Positions 8,501 to 15,682 of a DNA stretch of 64,000 nucleotides are shown piece by piece. The translations under genes and the position numbers were made by a program. Each line of letters starts with the position of its first letter. Within the stretch, counting starts at the first letter, position 1. The notes beneath the pieces are model-generated. The model was not told the DNA's origin and did not search any database. It was given only the letters and a program-made list of their open reading frames with translations. This DNA comes from Pseudomonas protegens CHA0. GTDB taxonomy: Bacteria; Pseudomonadota; Gammaproteobacteria; Pseudomonadales; Pseudomonadaceae. The stretch covers positions 5,959,001-6,023,000 of the forward strand of contig NC_021237.1 of NCBI RefSeq assembly GCF_000397205.1, written 5' to 3'.

Positions 8501-11206
8501 TCAGAACTGATACTCCACGGTGCCCTGCAAGGTCCGGCCACGGCCGAGGGTGAAGGCCAGGACATCGCCGAGGGGCACCAGGTAGGCGCGGTCGGTGACG
8601 TTTTCCATGGCCAGGCGCAGGGTCAGTTCTTCAGTGGCCCGGTAGCTGCCATACAGGTCGTAGACGGTGTAGGGCTTCCAGTCGGCCGGGTAGACGCCGG
8701 TCTGGCTCACGGTGCCGGTGGCGGAGCCGGCGATCGAATAGCCGGCGCTGTAGCGGGCCCGGGCGCCGATATCCAGCTTGCGGTCGAAAAAGCGTGCGCC
8801 CAGGGTCAGGGTGCCGCGGTCCATGGGCATGTGTTCGGCCGAACCGAGGATCGCCGCATTGCAGCGGCTGGCGTTGTTGGCCGCATCATCGGGGCGCATG
8901 CCGGTGACGATCGCACCACGCCCGCTGCCATTCTTCACCGGCTGGGTCACGCCCCCCAGCCAGGCGATTTTCGTGCAGAAATCGTTGTCGCCGATCATGC
9001 GGGTGTAGTTCAGCTGGCCGTAGGCGCGGCCGGCGTCATAGTCCAGCTGGTACTCCACGCCCTTGAAGCGGGTGCTGCTGAGGTCGTTGACATAGGCACT
9101 GTTGCCGATGCCGGGCGAGCCGTAGCCAGGGGGCTGCACACCCATGGCCATATAGATGAAGTCATCGACCCGGGTATCGAAGTACGCCACCTTGATCCCC
9201 AGGCGGTCATCGTTGAACCAGAGGTTTTCCTTGAAGACGTTGACCCCCGCTTCCCAGGTGCTGGAACGCTCCGGCTTGAGGAAGGGGTTGGGGAAGGTGC
9301 TCTCCGAGCCGCCGCCGTGGGGCCGGCCGGTGATCATGGTTTCGGTCACCGCCGGTGGCCGCCAGCCCTTGCCATAGCTGGCGAACAACTGCAGCCATTC
9401 GACGCCCGGCTTGACCGACAGGCCGAAGGTCGGCGAGAAGCGCCCTTCCTCGTTGTCGATGTCATAGGCCACCGGCACCGAAATCTGCTGGGGCGTCTTG
9501 CCGATCACGAAGGTGCGGGTGTTGATTCCGGTCTCGCCCCGCAGGCGGTAGCGGTCGTAGCGCAAACCGGCGTTGAGGTTCAGCCAGCCGTCGTAGTCGA
9601 AATCCAGGCGGGTGAACAGGCTGCCCAGGGCACGATCGCCCTCGGGGGTCATGCTGGCCGCGGGCGAAGCGCTGACCGCCGACCCTTTGGGCACCGGCTG
9701 GCTGGAGTCGGGGCGGACCTTGTCATAGAAGAACTCCAGGCCGTAGTTGGCCTTCAGCGTGGCCAGCTCGCCGAGCGCGAAGGTCGAGGTGTTCTGCGCC
9801 TGAGCGCCATAGGTGTCGGTCTGGTAGGTGATCGAGTAGCCGGGGCTGCTGCGCCGGGTCAGGGTGCTCTGGTCGTTGCTGTTGTCGACGTAGTAGAGCT
9901 TGGCCTTGAAGTCGATCAGCGGGTTGTCCGGGGTGTAGCTGTAGTCGAGGCCGAAGTTCTGCGAGCGCACATCGCTGCTGCCGAGCTTTTCCCAGAGCTG
10001 TTGCTGGTTCTCGACGTTCATCATGTTGGCGTCGTCGTAGGACACCTGGGTGGTCAGGTAGCTCAGTTGCAGACGCTGGTCCTGGGGCAGGTTGAGCCCC
10101 AGCTTGGCCAGGCGCGAACGCATCACGGAAGCGGAATAGGCCACCTTGGAATTCTTCACCCGGTCATTGATCGACGGGTCCATCCAACTGCCGGTACGCA
10201 GCTCGCCAATGCCGCCCTTGGTCCCCGGGTTGTAGTCCCCCAGGTGCCGTTCACTGGCGGCCAGCAGCATGTCCCAGACCTCGGTGCCGATGGCGAAGGC
10301 GGTGCTGCCGATGAAATGGGTACCGTTGCTGCGGCCACCCAGGCCGCTGGTCACGCGGATCCGGCCACCGATTTCCTGGCCGGGCTTGAGCAGGTCACGG
10401 GCTTCGACGGTGCGAAAATTGGCGACCCCGCCAATCACCCCGGCGCCGCCCATGGTCGAAGTGGCGCCCTTCTCCACCACCACCTCGGAGAGCAGCTCGG
10501 GGTCGACGTAGAGGGTGCCGTTGCGCTGCTGGTGGCCGCTCTGCTGGTAGTTCTGGCGCATGCCGTCCACCGACATGTTGACCCGGCCATAGTCCTGGAG
10601 GCCGCGGATATTCACGGACAGGCCCGGGTCCTGCTGGCTGACTGCCGAATACACACCGGAGGTTTCCTCCAGCATGTCGGCCGCGTGCCGGGGCGGGTTG
10701 CGATCGAGCTGCTCGCGGCCGACCACGCTCACCGAACGTGGCGCGTTATACACCCAGTCGCTCTGGCGGCCTTCGAGGTTGCCGGAGATGGTGGTGGGCG
10801 CCAGGGCCAGGGCGCCGTCACGGCCGGTTTCCACCCGGTTCAGGGTCACTTGGCGCTCGCCGGTGAAGCGGTACTGCACCGGCGCATTGCCCAGCAGCCG
10901 CGCCAGGCCCTCCTCGGCGCTGTAGCGGCCCTTGAGCGGCGAGCTGTGCAAGCCATGCAGGCGCAGGCTGTCGAACAGCACCTGCACCCCGGCCTGCTCG
11001 GCAAACACCAGCACCGCACTGCCGAGAGCCTGGGCGGGGATATCGAAATCCATCTCGCGTTGCTGCTGGGCGCTCTGTGGGGCTGCACCCACAGGCTCTG
11101 CCGCGTGCAGCAAACCGCCTCCTGCCAACAGCCCTGCGACGCCCAAGTGAATGGCCAGGGCCAAACGACTTGCTGCGTGAATTCCAGTGCGACTGCCTAC
11201 CCTCAT
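8501..11206 (-). CDS. hasR: TonB-dependent hemophore receptor HasR
   Basis: A 901-residue outer-membrane receptor. It has a signal peptide (about 1-36), an STN signalling domain (about 50-105, starting FDIPAQALGSAV), a plug (RSVSVVGREQLDRNPP to about residue 270), and a TonB beta-barrel ending in the aromatic residue F (TVEYQF). FRAP-like and NPNL-like boxes are visible as YGKGWRPPAVTE and NPFLKPERS, as in heme receptors. The STN domain means it also signals to the anti-sigma factor HasS. AGGA lies 8 nt before the ATG. It sits between hasS and hasA in the same direction. Confidence 0.93.
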   Translation of the reverse strand: MRVGSRTGIHAASRLALAIHLGVAGLLAGGGLLHAAEPVGAAPQSAQQQREMDFDIPAQALGSAVLVFAEQAGVQVLFDSLRLHGLHSSPLKGRYSAEEGLARLLGNAPVQYRFTGERQVTLNRVETGRDGALALAPTTISGNLEGRQSDWVYNAPRSVSVVGREQLDRNPPRHAADMLEETSGVYSAVSQQDPGLSVNIRGLQDYGRVNMSVDGMRQNYQQSGHQQRNGTLYVDPELLSEVVVEKGATSTMGGAGVIGGVANFRTVEARDLLKPGQEIGGRIRVTSGLGGRSNGTHFIGSTAFAIGTEVWDMLLAASERHLGDYNPGTKGGIGELRTGSWMDPSINDRVKNSKVAYSASVMRSRLAKLGLNLPQDQRLQLSYLTTQVSYDDANMMNVENQQQLWEKLGSSDVRSQNFGLDYSYTPDNPLIDFKAKLYYVDNSNDQSTLTRRSSPGYSITYQTDTYGAQAQNTSTFALGELATLKANYGLEFFYDKVRPDSSQPVPKGSAVSASPAASMTPEGDRALGSLFTRLDFDYDGWLNLNAGLRYDRYRLRGETGINTRTFVIGKTPQQISVPVAYDIDNEEGRFSPTFGLSVKPGVEWLQLFASYGKGWRPPAVTETMITGRPHGGGSESTFPNPFLKPERSSTWEAGVNVFKENLWFNDDRLGIKVAYFDTRVDDFIYMAMGVQPPGYGSPGIGNSAYVNDLSSTRFKGVEYQLDYDAGRAYGQLNYTRMIGDNDFCTKIAWLGGVTQPVKNGSGRGAIVTGMRPDDAANNASRCNAAILGSAEHMPMDRGTLTLGARFFDRKLDIGARARYSAGYSIAGSATGTVSQTGVYPADWKPYTVYDLYGSYRATEELTLRLAMENVTDRAYLVPLGDVLAFTLGRGRTLQGTVEYQF

Positions 11207-11320
11207 GTCCCTTGTTCCTGCGCTGGCTATTTTTGTTTATGCGAATGCATCTCAATTAGCTAGACGTGCCAGGCAGGAAAACTCAGTAAGGTTTTTTTGA
11301 ATTATTTTGCACAAGGGTGG

Positions 11321-11337
11321 AAAAAGGCCCGCAGGCC
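11321..11337 (-). terminator. Short terminator after hasS
   Basis: On the minus strand AGGCC-loop-GGCCT is followed by a run of five T, immediately after the hasS stop. The 5-bp stem is short. It would separate the low-level hasIS regulatory transcript from hasR, which then needs its own promoter in 11207-11320. Confidence 0.45.
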
Positions 11338-12351
11338 TCAGTAAATCAGGCTGACGCCGGCCAGGTCGAAACGCTGCACCTGCAATTCCTGGGTCAGGGT
11401 AACCAGGGCTGCATCGAGCATGTCCAGGCGGAAGACACCGCTGACCTGACGCTGGGCCAGGGCACTGTTGGTCAGCACCACCCGCCCGGGCCGATAGCGA
11501 TTGAGGCGCTCCACCACCAGGCCCAGGGGCTGGCGGTCGAACACCAGGACGCCGCGCCGCCAACTGGTAGCCCGCTGCAGGTCGAGCCCATCAAGCGCCA
11601 CCACCCCCGACTGCGGGTCATAGCGTACGCTCTGCCCCTCTTGCAGCACCCGCTCGGAGGCCCCACGTTGCGCCGGGGCATCCAGGCTCACCGCGACACT
11701 GTGCTGCAACACGCCGACCCAGGCCTGTTGAGCACTCTCGCGCCCGACCACGAAACGGGTGCCCAGGGCGCGGGTCTGGCCGCCGGCACTCTGCACGATA
11801 AAAGGTCGTTTTTCCTCGCCGGCCATGGGCGCCACGTCAAACACCGCGGAGCCGGCCAGCAATTGAACCTGGCGCTTGTCGCCGCTGTAGTCCAGGCGAA
11901 TGGCGCTGCCCGAATCCAGCTCCACCTGGCTGCCATCGGCCAGTTGTACGGTGCGCACCTCGCCCTTGCCGGTAAGGTAGTCAGCCTGCAGGTACAGCAG
12001 CGCCTGCGGCCCTTGCAGCCAGCCCAGGGCCACCGCCAGTACCAGCATCGCCACGCTGGCGGCCCGCACCAGCCGGCGTCGACGGCGCGGGCGCGGTATT
12101 GTCGCCGCAGGCCGCGCCGCCTGGCGCCGTGGTGGGGCAGTGGCCGCCAGTTCGGGGTCCAGGCGCAACTCGCCCAGGGCCTCCCAGGTCTGCCGGGCAA
12201 ACACCAGAGCCTGGGGATGACGCGGGTCGGCGGCCTGCCATTGGGCAAGCTGCGCCTGCTCGGTGGCGCTCAGGCCTCCCGCGTGCAAACGCACCGCCCA
12301 GTCGGCGGCGGCCTCGGTGATACTGCGCTCTTGCGGACCCTGGCTATTCAC
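11338..12351 (-). CDS. hasS: FecR-type anti-sigma factor HasS
   Basis: A 337-residue single-pass inner-membrane regulator. The N-terminal cytoplasmic part (AADWAVRLHAGGLSATEQ, about residues 14-60) binds the sigma factor; a basic stretch RRRRR precedes the membrane helix (about 100-120); then a periplasmic FecR domain (DGSQVELDSGSAIRLDYS) and a C-terminal STN-like end. It holds HasI inactive until HasR binds heme-loaded HasA. The start reads GTG at 12351, giving MNSQGPQERS; no better ATG is in frame. It is 63 nt after hasI. Confidence 0.9.
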   Translation of the reverse strand: MNSQGPQERSITEAAADWAVRLHAGGLSATEQAQLAQWQAADPRHPQALVFARQTWEALGELRLDPELAATAPPRRQAARPAATIPRPRRRRRLVRAASVAMLVLAVALGWLQGPQALLYLQADYLTGKGEVRTVQLADGSQVELDSGSAIRLDYSGDKRQVQLLAGSAVFDVAPMAGEEKRPFIVQSAGGQTRALGTRFVVGRESAQQAWVGVLQHSVAVSLDAPAQRGASERVLQEGQSVRYDPQSGVVALDGLDLQRATSWRRGVLVFDRQPLGLVVERLNRYRPGRVVLTNSALAQRQVSGVFRLDMLDAALVTLTQELQVQRFDLAGVSLIY

Positions 12352-12414
12352 GTGTGAATCTCGATTTCTCGTTATATATAAGCAGTGACGTCTGACCCCG
12401 ACTTTTACCGTAAC

Positions 12415-12954
12415 TCACTCGTCGACCGGCCGACCGTCGGTAGCCTGCAAACGCTGCATCACATAGGCCAGCGCCCGGGACAGGTGCTTTTGCACCGAGC
12501 TGTCGGAAATATTCAGGTGCCGGGCCACCTCGGCGTGGGTCATGCCTTCGATACGGTTGAGGCGAAAGATTTCCTGGGTCCGCGGGGGCAGTTCCATGAT
12601 CGCCTGTTTCAGTGCCTTGCGCTGTTGCTGCGCCATCGCCTGAGCCTCCAGCCCGGCCGCCTCATCCTCGATGTCGGCCAGCACTTCATGGGGCACGGTC
12701 TCGGTCTTGCGCCGCGCCTCCTGACGTACATGGTCGATCAGCAGATTGTTCGCCGTGCGGTAGAGATAGCCCTGGGAGTTGTCGATACGCTCGCCGCGCG
12801 TGTGCTCGGCCAGCCGCAGGAAACTCTCCTGCACCAGATCAGCGGCCAACTGCGGGTCCCGTATCTTGCGCGCCAGGTACCCACGCAAGGCAGCGGCATG
12901 CTTGAGAAACAGTCCCTTGAGATCCACGTCCGACAAACCGACTCCCTGGAACAT
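12415..12954 (-). CDS. hasI: ECF sigma factor HasI
   Basis: A 179-residue ECF sigma factor of the FecI type. Region 2 is LAADLVQESFLRLAEHTR (about residues 35-55); region 4 is LPPRTQEIFRLNRIEGMTHAEVA with the helix-turn-helix DSSVQKHLSRAL near the C-terminus. It should direct transcription of hasR and the genes after it. The frame extends upstream to 13014, but that would place the Fur box inside the gene. ATG 12954 has no good ribosome site; TTG at 12936 has CAGGGAG 5 nt upstream and may be the real start. Confidence 0.9.
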   Translation of the reverse strand: MFQGVGLSDVDLKGLFLKHAAALRGYLARKIRDPQLAADLVQESFLRLAEHTRGERIDNSQGYLYRTANNLLIDHVRQEARRKTETVPHEVLADIEDEAAGLEAQAMAQQQRKALKQAIMELPPRTQEIFRLNRIEGMTHAEVARHLNISDSSVQKHLSRALAYVMQRLQATDGRPVDE

Positions 12955-12986
12955 GAAGGAAATTGCCGGGCATCTTACGGCCAGTC

Positions 12987-13005
12987 GAGAATGATTTTCA
13001 ATTGA
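12987..13005 (-). promoter_or_regulatory. Fur box upstream of hasI
   Basis: On the + strand GAGAATGATTTTCAATTGA matches the Fur consensus GATAATGATAATCATTATC at most key positions (on the minus strand it reads as TTGAAAATCATTCTC). It lies 33 bp before the hasI ATG, which is where iron-bound Fur would block RNA polymerase. It makes the has locus iron-repressed, as in known has systems. Confidence 0.75.
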
Positions 13006-13054
13006 TATAAGCACTCATTGGCGGCAGCCTTGCACCTGCGAGCCCTACGCTGCC

Positions 13055-13069
13055 GTTCGATTACCGAAC
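13055..13069. promoter_or_regulatory. IclR/PcaR-type operator upstream of aroQ
   Basis: GTTCGATTACCGAAC, an almost perfect inverted repeat (GTTCG-N5-CGAAC), 127 bp before the catabolic aroQ start. The same word recurs at 17709 and 24132, and in degraded form at 25081. It resembles the PcaR operator of P. putida (recalled as GTTCGATAATCGCAC). Confidence 0.7.
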
Positions 13070-13195
13070 ACTTAATCCGCCCTCCCCCCGTTGTGCATCT
13101 ACCGCCAATTGACCAAATTAACCAGTTAGTACAATTTACCTTTCAACGCCTCGTACGCTCTCCCGAGGCCGACAATAACAACGGAGATTTACCCC

Positions 13196-13645
13196 ATGCG
13201 TCCTATCGTTCTGGTGCTCAACGGCCCGAACCTGAACCTGCTCGGCACCCGCGAGCCGGCCACTTACGGCCACGAAACCCTGGCTGACATTTCCGCCCTG
13301 TGCGGCCGCGCCGCCGAGGAGTTCGGCCTCGCTGTGGAGTTTCGCCAGACCAACCATGAAGGCGAGTTGCTCGACTGGATCCACGGGGCGCGTGGTCGCT
13401 GCGCCGGCATCCTGATCAACCCGGCCGCCTGGACCCACACCTCGGTGGCAATCCGTGACGCCCTGGTGGCCAGCGAGCTGCCGGTGATCGAAGTGCACCT
13501 GTCCAACGTCCACGCGCGCGAACCGTTTCGTCATCACTCCTTCGTTTCCGCCATCGCACAGGCGGTGATGTGCGGCTTTGGCAGCCATGGCTATCGCCTG
13601 GCGCTGGAACACTTCAGCCAGCGGTTCAAGGAGCAAGGCGCATGA
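13196..13645 (+). CDS. aroQ: Type II 3-dehydroquinate dehydratase, catabolic paralog
   Basis: A 149-residue type II dehydroquinase that interconverts 3-dehydroquinate and 3-dehydroshikimate. [17 protein letters not shown] opens the protein, with the catalytic tyrosine in ATYGHETL; the histidine site is [24 protein letters not shown] lies about 10 nt before the ATG. The next gene overlaps it (ATGA) and is a quinate/shikimate dehydrogenase, so this copy most likely serves quinate breakdown rather than aromatic amino acid synthesis. The operator at 13055 lies in its promoter region. Confidence 0.93.
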   Translation: MRPIVLVLNGPNLNLLGTREPATYGHETLADISALCGRAAEEFGLAVEFRQTNHEGELLDWIHGARGRCAGILINPAAWTHTSVAIRDALVASELPVIEVHLSNVHAREPFRHHSFVSAIAQAVMCGFGSHGYRLALEHFSQRFKEQGA

Positions 13646-14496
13646 GCCGGCAAGCCAGCGTTCTGGCCGGGCTGATTGGCGCCGGCATCCAGGCCTCCCG
13701 CACCCCGGCCCTGCACGAACAAGAGGGCGATGCCCAGCATTTGCGCTACCTGTACCGCTTGATCGACCTGGATCAACTGGGCCTGGACAGCAGCGCCCTG
13801 CCTGAACTGTTGCGCGCCGCCGAGCAGATGAGCTTCACCGGCCTGAACATCACCTTTCCCTGCAAGCAGAGCATCCTGCCGCTACTCGACGAACTGTCCC
13901 CGGAAGCCCAGGGCATCGGTGCGGTGAACACCGTGGTGCTCAAGGATGGCAAACGAGTCGGCCACAATACCGACTGCCTGGGTTTTGCCGAGGGCTTTCG
14001 CCGCGGCCTGCAGGACGTGGCAAGGCGCCAGGTGGTGCAGATGGGCGCCGGCGGTGCCGGGGCCGCAGTGGCTCACGCCCTGCTGAGTGAAGGCGTGGAG
14101 CAACTGAACATTTTTGACGTGGAGCCGCAGCGGGCGCAAAGCCTGGCGGACAACCTCAACCAGCATTTCGGCAGCGCCCGGGCCCGGGCAGGCGGTGATC
14201 TATCGAGTGCCCTGCACAGCGCCGACGGGCTGGTGAACACCACGCCCATGGGCATGGCCAAGCTGCCGGGCATGCCGGTGCCGGTGGAACTGCTGCGAGC
14301 GCAGTTGTGGGTTGCCGAGATCGTCTACTTTCCCCTGGAAACCGAACTGCTGCGCAATGCCCGGGCCCTGGGTTGCAGGACCCTGGACGGCGGCACCATG
14401 GCGGTGTTCCAGGCGGTCAAGGCGTTCGAGCTGTTCAGCGGCCAACGCGCGGACCCGCAGCGCATGCTGGCGCACTTTCACAGCATGAACGGCTGA
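13642..14496 (+). CDS. Quinate/shikimate dehydrogenase (AroE paralog, QsuD type)
   Basis: A 284-residue member of the shikimate dehydrogenase family. The substrate-binding site contains NITFPCKQ with the catalytic lysine, and GHNTDCLGF with the catalytic aspartate. The Rossmann motif is [13 protein letters not shown], followed by [11 protein letters not shown]; an acidic residue after the second strand (FDV) suggests NAD rather than NADP. The PCKQ site and [10 protein letters not shown] resemble, from memory, the Corynebacterium quinate/shikimate dehydrogenase more than the biosynthetic AroE. It oxidises quinate to 3-dehydroquinate and shikimate to 3-dehydroshikimate. The start overlaps the aroQ stop. 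Confidence 0.88.
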   Translation: MSRQASVLAGLIGAGIQASRTPALHEQEGDAQHLRYLYRLIDLDQLGLDSSALPELLRAAEQMSFTGLNITFPCKQSILPLLDELSPEAQGIGAVNTVVLKDGKRVGHNTDCLGFAEGFRRGLQDVARRQVVQMGAGGAGAAVAHALLSEGVEQLNIFDVEPQRAQSLADNLNQHFGSARARAGGDLSSALHSADGLVNTTPMGMAKLPGMPVPVELLRAQLWVAEIVYFPLETELLRNARALGCRTLDGGTMAVFQAVKAFELFSGQRADPQRMLAHFHSMNG

Positions 14497-14507
14497 GACA
14501 GGCTTCG

Positions 14508-14556
14508 GTAGCAGCTGCTGCCTTCAGGGCGCTGGCGAGCCTGCGGCAGCGGCTAC
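14508..14556. repeat. Short inverted repeat of a second REP-like type
   Basis: GTAGCAGCTGCTGCC (14508-14522) faces GGCAGCGGCTAC (14545-14556) in the gap between the dehydrogenase gene and the convergent small membrane gene. Its outer word GTAGC...GCTAC differs from the GTAGGAGC family. It may also act as a terminator hairpin. Confidence 0.5.
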
Positions 14557-14563
14557 AGCCTGC

Positions 14564-14788
14564 TTAGTCGGATTTGAGCTGCAGACGCGAGAGCAGGCCG
14601 ATCAGCAGCACATTGAAGAGAATCATCAGCAGGCTGCCGAGGATGCCCACCAGGCTGATCACCGACGACGGCAACCAGTCGAACATGCTGAACCCGGTGA
14701 GGGACAGCAGGCGCTCGCCGAACCAGAACGTGTCGACCACGATCATCAGGATCAGGATTATTTTCAGGGTTGGAACGGGGTTGCCCAT
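14564..14788 (-). CDS. Small two-helix membrane protein, unknown function
   Basis: A 74-residue protein with two hydrophobic helices (about residues 7-25 and 42-65) joined by the segment GERLLSLTGFSMFDWLPSS. It ends in a short charged tail (RLQLKSD). AAGGCA precedes the ATG at a suitable distance. It is convergent with the quinate dehydrogenase. I do not recognise a function; the regular topology and ribosome site support a real gene. Confidence 0.65.
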   Translation of the reverse strand: MGNPVPTLKIILILMIVVDTFWFGERLLSLTGFSMFDWLPSSVISLVGILGSLLMILFNVLLIGLLSRLQLKSD

Positions 14789-14853
14789 GGTGCCTTCCTT
14801 GTCGTGGTGCAGGTTGCAGAAGCCTTGGTGGCGATGGCGATCTTACGGGCGCT

Positions 14854-14891
14854 TTCGCTGGCAAGCCAGCGCCTGCCAAGCCAGCTCCTAC
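14854..14891. repeat. REP element with internal duplication
   Basis: TTCGCTGGCAAGCCAGCGCC is followed directly by TGCCAAGCCAGCTCCTAC. The core GCCAAGCCAGC / GGCAAGCCAGC is present twice in tandem within one REP, just downstream of the TetR gene. Confidence 0.7.
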
Positions 14892-14902
14892 AAAGAGTGG
14901 GA

Positions 14903-15580
14903 TCAGGCCTGCAGGTAGCGCAGCACCGACTCGCAGATCATCTCCCGGTGGCGTTGCTTGATGCCTTCATCCGGCAGGTCGATCTGGAAGATCTCGCCAA
15001 AGGTGTGGCGGTTCGAGACCCGGTAGAAACAGAACGAGCTGATCAGCAAATGCACATCCAGCGGATCCAGGCCGCCGCGGAACACGCCTTCGCGCGCGCC
15101 GCGCTCGAGGATCTCGCCCAGGGCATGGAGAATGGTGTTGTTCATGGCCTTGATCACGCCGGACTGCTTCACGTACTCGGCCTTGTGGATGTTCTCGATG
15201 CTGACGATGCGCACGAAATCGACGTTGCGGTCGTGGTGATCGAAGGTGAACTCCACCAGCCGGCGAATCGCTTCCTGCGGCGCCAGCTCTGCCAGGTGCA
15301 GGCGGCTCTCGGTGCTGCGGATATCGCCGTAGAGCTTCTCCAGCACCTCGACGTACAGCTGCTCCTTGCTGCCGAAGTAGTAATAGATCATGCGCTTGGA
15401 GGTATGGATGCGTTCGGCGATTGCATCCACTCGCGCGCCGGACAAGCCCTGCTGGACGAACTCGACAATGGCTTCTTGAAGGATGTTCTCGCGGGTCTTT
15501 TCAGGGTTGTTCTTGCGACTCTTGCGCGGTTCGAGAGCAGGCTCATCGGGCGCAATCGAGCGTTCACTGGTCATTGTCAT
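14903..15580 (-). CDS. TetR-family transcriptional regulator
   Basis: A 225-residue regulator with an N-terminal helix-turn-helix (about residues 24-65: TRENILQEAIVEF, then SKRMIYYYFGSKEQLY) and a ligand domain. The ATG at 15580 (MTMTSERS) is chosen; the frame continues upstream to 15631 without family-like sequence. It follows quiC1 in the same direction after a hairpin, so it may be co-transcribed at low level. Its position makes it a candidate regulator of the dehydroshikimate dehydratase or of the MFS transporter. The ligand is not known. Confidence 0.85.
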   Translation of the reverse strand: MTMTSERSIAPDEPALEPRKSRKNNPEKTRENILQEAIVEFVQQGLSGARVDAIAERIHTSKRMIYYYFGSKEQLYVEVLEKLYGDIRSTESRLHLAELAPQEAIRRLVEFTFDHHDRNVDFVRIVSIENIHKAEYVKQSGVIKAMNNTILHALGEILERGAREGVFRGGLDPLDVHLLISSFCFYRVSNRHTFGEIFQIDLPDEGIKQRHREMICESVLRYLQA

Positions 15581-15647
15581 TCTGGGCTCACGGCCATCAC
15601 TGCACACGCGGGCGATTATGGGCCGCGTCACCCTGCGAAAGAAAGCG

Positions 15648-15671
15648 CGACGGCGGCCGTTACCGCCGTCG
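15648..15671 (-). terminator. Hairpin after quiC1
   Basis: CGACGGCGG (15648-15656) pairs with CCGCCGTCG (15663-15671), loop CCGTTA, 11 nt after the quiC1 stop. On the minus strand it is followed by CGCTTTCTTTC, a partial U-tract. Likely a leaky terminator before the TetR gene. Confidence 0.55.
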
Positions 15672-15682
15672 TTAACAATCTT

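Noticed and set aside
11241..11258. Second Fur box upstream of hasR (GCGAATGCATCTCAATTA)
   Set aside because: It looks like a Fur palindrome with one base missing from the middle and several mismatches. The evidence is too weak to list beside the good site at 12987.
8477..11263. Long open frame on the + strand opposite hasR (928 codons)
   Set aside because: It is an antisense shadow in high-GC DNA: no domain, no signal sequence, very rich in G, A, V, Q and H, and exactly covers hasR. The same applies to the + strand frames opposite hasE/hasF, quiC1 and hrpB.
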